DNA of 64,000 nucleotides, taken from the NCBI RefSeq assembly GCF_900108345.1, contig NZ_FNVV01000014.1, positions 434,001 through 498,000 of the forward strand, read 5' to 3'. The stretch comes from Bacteroides ndongoniae (lineage in GTDB: Bacteria > Bacteroidota > Bacteroidia > Bacteroidales > Bacteroidaceae). The notes under the pieces were generated by a model. That model was not told the origin of the DNA. It was given only the letters and a program-made list of their open reading frames with translations, and made no database searches. Below, piece after piece: positions 61,435 to 64,000 of this stretch. Position numbers and translations under genes: made by a program. The number at the start of each line of letters is the position of its first letter. Position 1 is the stretch's first letter.

Positions 61435-63072
61435 ATGAAAAAGCTTCTGCTCATATTGTTTTCATTAGTCGTTATCAGTGAACTTGCCGCACAAAACAGC
61501 GATTATACAGACATATCCGCATTGCTGGAAAATAAAATCTGGAATGTACAACTACCCAAGGGCAAGCAATATGCTATGGAGATGGAATTTCGTGATGCAG
61601 GATGGAAAAAGACTTTTCTATATGATGAGAAGAAAACAGAAATATTTTATTCTTATTCTTTATGTGGAGATACAATTAAGGTTTTTGAGTCAAGGAAAAA
61701 GTATATCATTCAAGAACTTACAGATAGCACTTTGGTTTTTCAGTATTTGCCGGACAGCTTGACGATTGGTGTTGGTTCTGTCAAATGTGTAACAGACAAC
61801 AGTATTGAAGGACAGCGTAAGAACGAAGAACGGCTGGACAGTATCTGGCGCAAAGAGGATATTTGGAACAAGGGTGTGGCAAAGATAACCGGAGAACCTG
61901 TTAAAGATTTATCTGCAATAGAACCTCCTCGATGGGCAGGGTGGAATTATGATCTGACAAAATACTATGTTTCCCAAATGAAATACCCGGAAGAGTTACT
62001 GAAAAAGAATATAGCAGGTTATTCCGTAGTGATGTTTTCCATTGATACTTTGGGATTGCCACGTGCTATCAATATTTTGACAACCAAACATAAAGACTTC
62101 GACAAGGAAGTCATCAGATTGACCAAAGAACTTCCCCACTGCCTACCATGTCGGGACAAGAATGGGAAGCGGATGGAATGTCTATTTACGGTATATGTCC
62201 CATTTCTGCCACAACACTATAGAGACCGAGTAAGAAAAGACAGTATTTGGAAAGAAGAACAGAAACATTGCTTTGTGGAATGGGAATCACCTTCTCGTTT
62301 CCGGGACGGAAATCCTGTTGCAATACAAGATTATATAGAGGAAAGGCTTGTGTATGACCCAAAGTTGTTGGGTAATAAAGAACAGGTAAGAGGGTTTTAT
62401 AATGCAAAAATAAATTCGTATGGAGAAGTGTCCGAAGTAAATGTTTTCCGGAGTTGTGGCATACAGGAGTGGGACGCGCAAGTAATGGATATTATCAAAG
62501 GTATGCCGCGGTGGACACCTGCCATCAGTTTTTATGGCAAAAACAAATACATGGAGTCCAAATGGACCATGAACGTTTTTTTCAGGAAGACAAAAGGCAA
62601 GCTGATTGCCCATACATTTGAGAAAGATCTTGAAACAGGTGTCCCCGTATGCTTTTTGAATGAACGGGGCGATACCATTGTGCCATACGGCAAGTATAAA
62701 TTCTGTCAAATAAATCGCGTCAAAAATTTAGTTTTCGCATACGAAAACAAACAAGACGCTCGGATTGTCTGCCTGGACAGTCAGGGCAAAGAACTGTATT
62801 ATGTATTCCAGTATGACAATGGACCGGATAAAATTCGGGAAGGCCTGTTTCGCATAATGGACAAAAACGGACTGATCGGTTTCGCTGATTCTTTAGGGAA
62901 TGTAGTTCTAAAGCCCCAATTCAAATTTGCCTTTCCTTTTGAGAATGGCAAGGCAAAGGTTACATTTTCAGGAAAAAGTAAATCCTCTCCCGATTCTAAA
63001 GATGAAAAACATTACTGGGATAGTCCCGACTGGTATTATATAGATACGAATGGCAAAATATTAAATGAGTGA
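61435..63072 (+). CDS. Secreted protein with two TonB C-terminal-like domains and WG-type repeats
   Basis: The 545-residue protein has a signal peptide (MKKLLLILFSLVVISELAAQ). Two regions look like TonB C-terminal domains: about 180-255 (YYVSQMKYPEELLKKNIAGY, then VVMFSIDTLGLPRAINIL) and about 300-372 (NAKINSYGEVSEVNVFRSCG). The C-terminal 130 residues contain WG-like repeats (EGLFRIMDKNGLIGFADSLG, NVVLKPQFKFAFPFENGKAK). Normal TonB has one C-terminal domain, a membrane anchor and a proline-rich stretch; neither anchor nor stretch is seen here. It may be a soluble periplasmic TonB-like adaptor. It is transcribed alone. Confidence 0.65.
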   Translation: MKKLLLILFSLVVISELAAQNSDYTDISALLENKIWNVQLPKGKQYAMEMEFRDAGWKKTFLYDEKKTEIFYSYSLCGDTIKVFESRKKYIIQELTDSTLVFQYLPDSLTIGVGSVKCVTDNSIEGQRKNEERLDSIWRKEDIWNKGVAKITGEPVKDLSAIEPPRWAGWNYDLTKYYVSQMKYPEELLKKNIAGYSVVMFSIDTLGLPRAINILTTKHKDFDKEVIRLTKELPHCLPCRDKNGKRMECLFTVYVPFLPQHYRDRVRKDSIWKEEQKHCFVEWESPSRFRDGNPVAIQDYIEERLVYDPKLLGNKEQVRGFYNAKINSYGEVSEVNVFRSCGIQEWDAQVMDIIKGMPRWTPAISFYGKNKYMESKWTMNVFFRKTKGKLIAHTFEKDLETGVPVCFLNERGDTIVPYGKYKFCQINRVKNLVFAYENKQDARIVCLDSQGKELYYVFQYDNGPDKIREGLFRIMDKNGLIGFADSLGNVVLKPQFKFAFPFENGKAKVTFSGKSKSSPDSKDEKHYWDSPDWYYIDTNGKILNE

Positions 63073-63254
63073 ATTTATGAATATTTTGAAATTAAATAAA
63101 TACTTAATAGAGTTTATACCGAATAATTGATTAAAGCGTTCAGGTCGAATGTAGGCAACCTTCGATACTAAACTAGGCAATAATCCCCAATGATTGAGAA
63201 TTTATTTTATCATTCATCTTTGGATATTATTCAGCAAAAAGGAATGGAAGCAAC

Positions 63255-64000
63255 TTAATACCTCTGCTGATACTTTTTATAAAAAGTCAGGAAGCACAGA
63301 AAGCCTACAAACGCAAAAGGAACTCCGAACAAGGCAGGATAACGGTAACCGCCACTGACGGCCAGACCACCTACGTAAGCACCGATGGCATTGCCCAGGT
63401 TGAACGCTATCTGCACACAGGCACCTCCCAGCATCTCGCCTCCGGGAGCTACACGGATAATCAGTACCTGTTCGGGACTGGAGACGGCGAACAAACCGGC
63501 CGTACACAGCGTCATGAGTATGGCTGCACACCACGGATTGGGCGAAAGGAAGAATATCAGCAACAGAACCACGCAGATCATGGCCTGAACCACGGTACCT
63601 ACCTTGCCGGGTGTATAGCGGTCGGACATGCGTCCGCTCACTAAGTTACCCACCACCATGCCAAAGCCGGCCAGTACCATCAGAGCAGTCATACTTTCCG
63701 TCCGGAAACCGGCTACTTCGGTCAGCATCGGATTGACATAACTGTACCAGCAGAATACACCGCCATTGCCAAGTGCCGTAGCTCCGAGTATCAGCCAGGG
63801 AGCAGGCGTTTTCAGGAAGCGGAACTGTCCCTTGAAGCCGGTATCTTTCAACCCTTCAACACGGGGAACCCAGCGATATATATAATATAAGGTAATCAGT
63901 CCCCAACATGCAACCAACAGGAAAGTGACGCGCCACGAAATGGTGTGGCTCAGCGAAGTGCCCAGCGGCACACCAAACAGATTGGCAACAGTCATGCCTG
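63255..64000 (-). CDS. MFS transporter, sugar efflux (AraJ-like) type, 5' end outside window
   Basis: The last 248 codons of an MFS protein are present; the frame stays open through the window edge (the residue before MTVANLFGVPLG is Gly, as in the usual GMT-ANL-GVPLGT motif). Seven or more helices are visible, with the cytoplasmic-loop motif SGRMSDRYTPGKVG. The GVPLGT motif after helix 4 is typical of DHA1-type drug/arabinose efflux permeases. The substrate is unknown. No hairpin was noticed after its stop. Confidence 0.85.
   Translation of the reverse strand, partial: GMTVANLFGVPLGTSLSHTISWRVTFLLVACWGLITLYYIYRWVPRVEGLKDTGFKGQFRFLKTPAPWLILGATALGNGGVFCWYSYVNPMLTEVAGFRTESMTALMVLAGFGMVVGNLVSGRMSDRYTPGKVGTVVQAMICVVLLLIFFLSPNPWCAAILMTLCTAGLFAVSSPEQVLIIRVAPGGEMLGGACVQIAFNLGNAIGAYVGGLAVSGGYRYPALFGVPFAFVGFLCFLTFYKKYQQRY

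Overview
The window looks like chromosome from a gut Bacteroidales, most likely Bacteroides or a close relative. The evidence is the repeated promoter signature TTTG-N19-21-TAnnTTTG, lipoprotein and secreted families largely confined to that order (DUF1573, DUF1460, DUF4293, DUF4221, TolB-like 6-bladed propellers, NVEALA peptides), an omega subunit of Bacteroidetes type, and tRNA genes without an encoded CCA. Species was not assigned.

Layout. 1-6.9 kb: a MATE exporter and an iron/cobalamin-type ABC ATPase (minus strand), a DUF1573 secreted protein, an OPT oligopeptide transporter, a secreted alpha/beta hydrolase and a DUF1460 amidase-like enzyme. 7.0-11.7 kb is accessory: a VirE/DUF3874 ATPase, an Abi_2 (AbiD/AbiF-type) HEPN protein with a divergent small RNA that has a near-perfect promoter and terminator, an Rpn-type PD-(D/E)XK nuclease, and repeat-rich non-coding DNA. 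11.9-23.5 kb (all minus strand) is a decaying two-module locus. Each module has a membrane-anchored winged-helix regulator, an NVEALA-type peptide gene and secreted propeller/DUF4221 lipoproteins. About half of these genes are broken by an in-frame stop, frameshifts or internal deletions.

23.6-46.5 kb is mostly core genome: PspC/PadR, a POT peptide transporter, ybaK, uvrA, a LysM protein with an OmpA-like barrel partner, bamD-rpoZ-DUF4293, an ACT protein and paaK, uvrB, a hexuronate block (eda-kdgK divergent from a LacI regulator-uxaA-nhaC-type transporter) and rpsP. 46.9-47.5 kb holds six tRNA genes (Gly and Leu). 47.6-64 kb: nspC, uvrD-type helicase, sodB, thiE-like gene, a gutted Schlafen-like (DUF2075) helicase, ppdK, rlmD, an RluA-family synthase, two small lipoproteins, a secreted double-TonB/WG-repeat protein and the end of an MFS transporter.

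How genes work together. uxaA makes 2-keto-3-deoxygluconate, kdgK phosphorylates it and eda splits the product; two matching operator-like sites lie over the divergent promoters. The AbiF-type gene plus small RNA forms a compact candidate RNA/HEPN toxin-antitoxin or phage-defence unit. The propeller/NVEALA/regulator modules look like an undescribed envelope signalling system: a transmembrane regulator controls secreted peptides and lipoproteins, with helically phased CTCA repeats beside each peptide gene. That function is inference; the gene layout and the lesions are read directly from the sequence.

Several dispersed repeat families sit in the intergenic regions: a three-unit CCCAGTTAGGAAA element (3 copies), a roughly 170-bp structured element with terminal inverted repeats (2 copies), AGGCACGRATT hairpin terminators (3 copies), and two short tandem-repeat arrays with 21- and 23-bp units.
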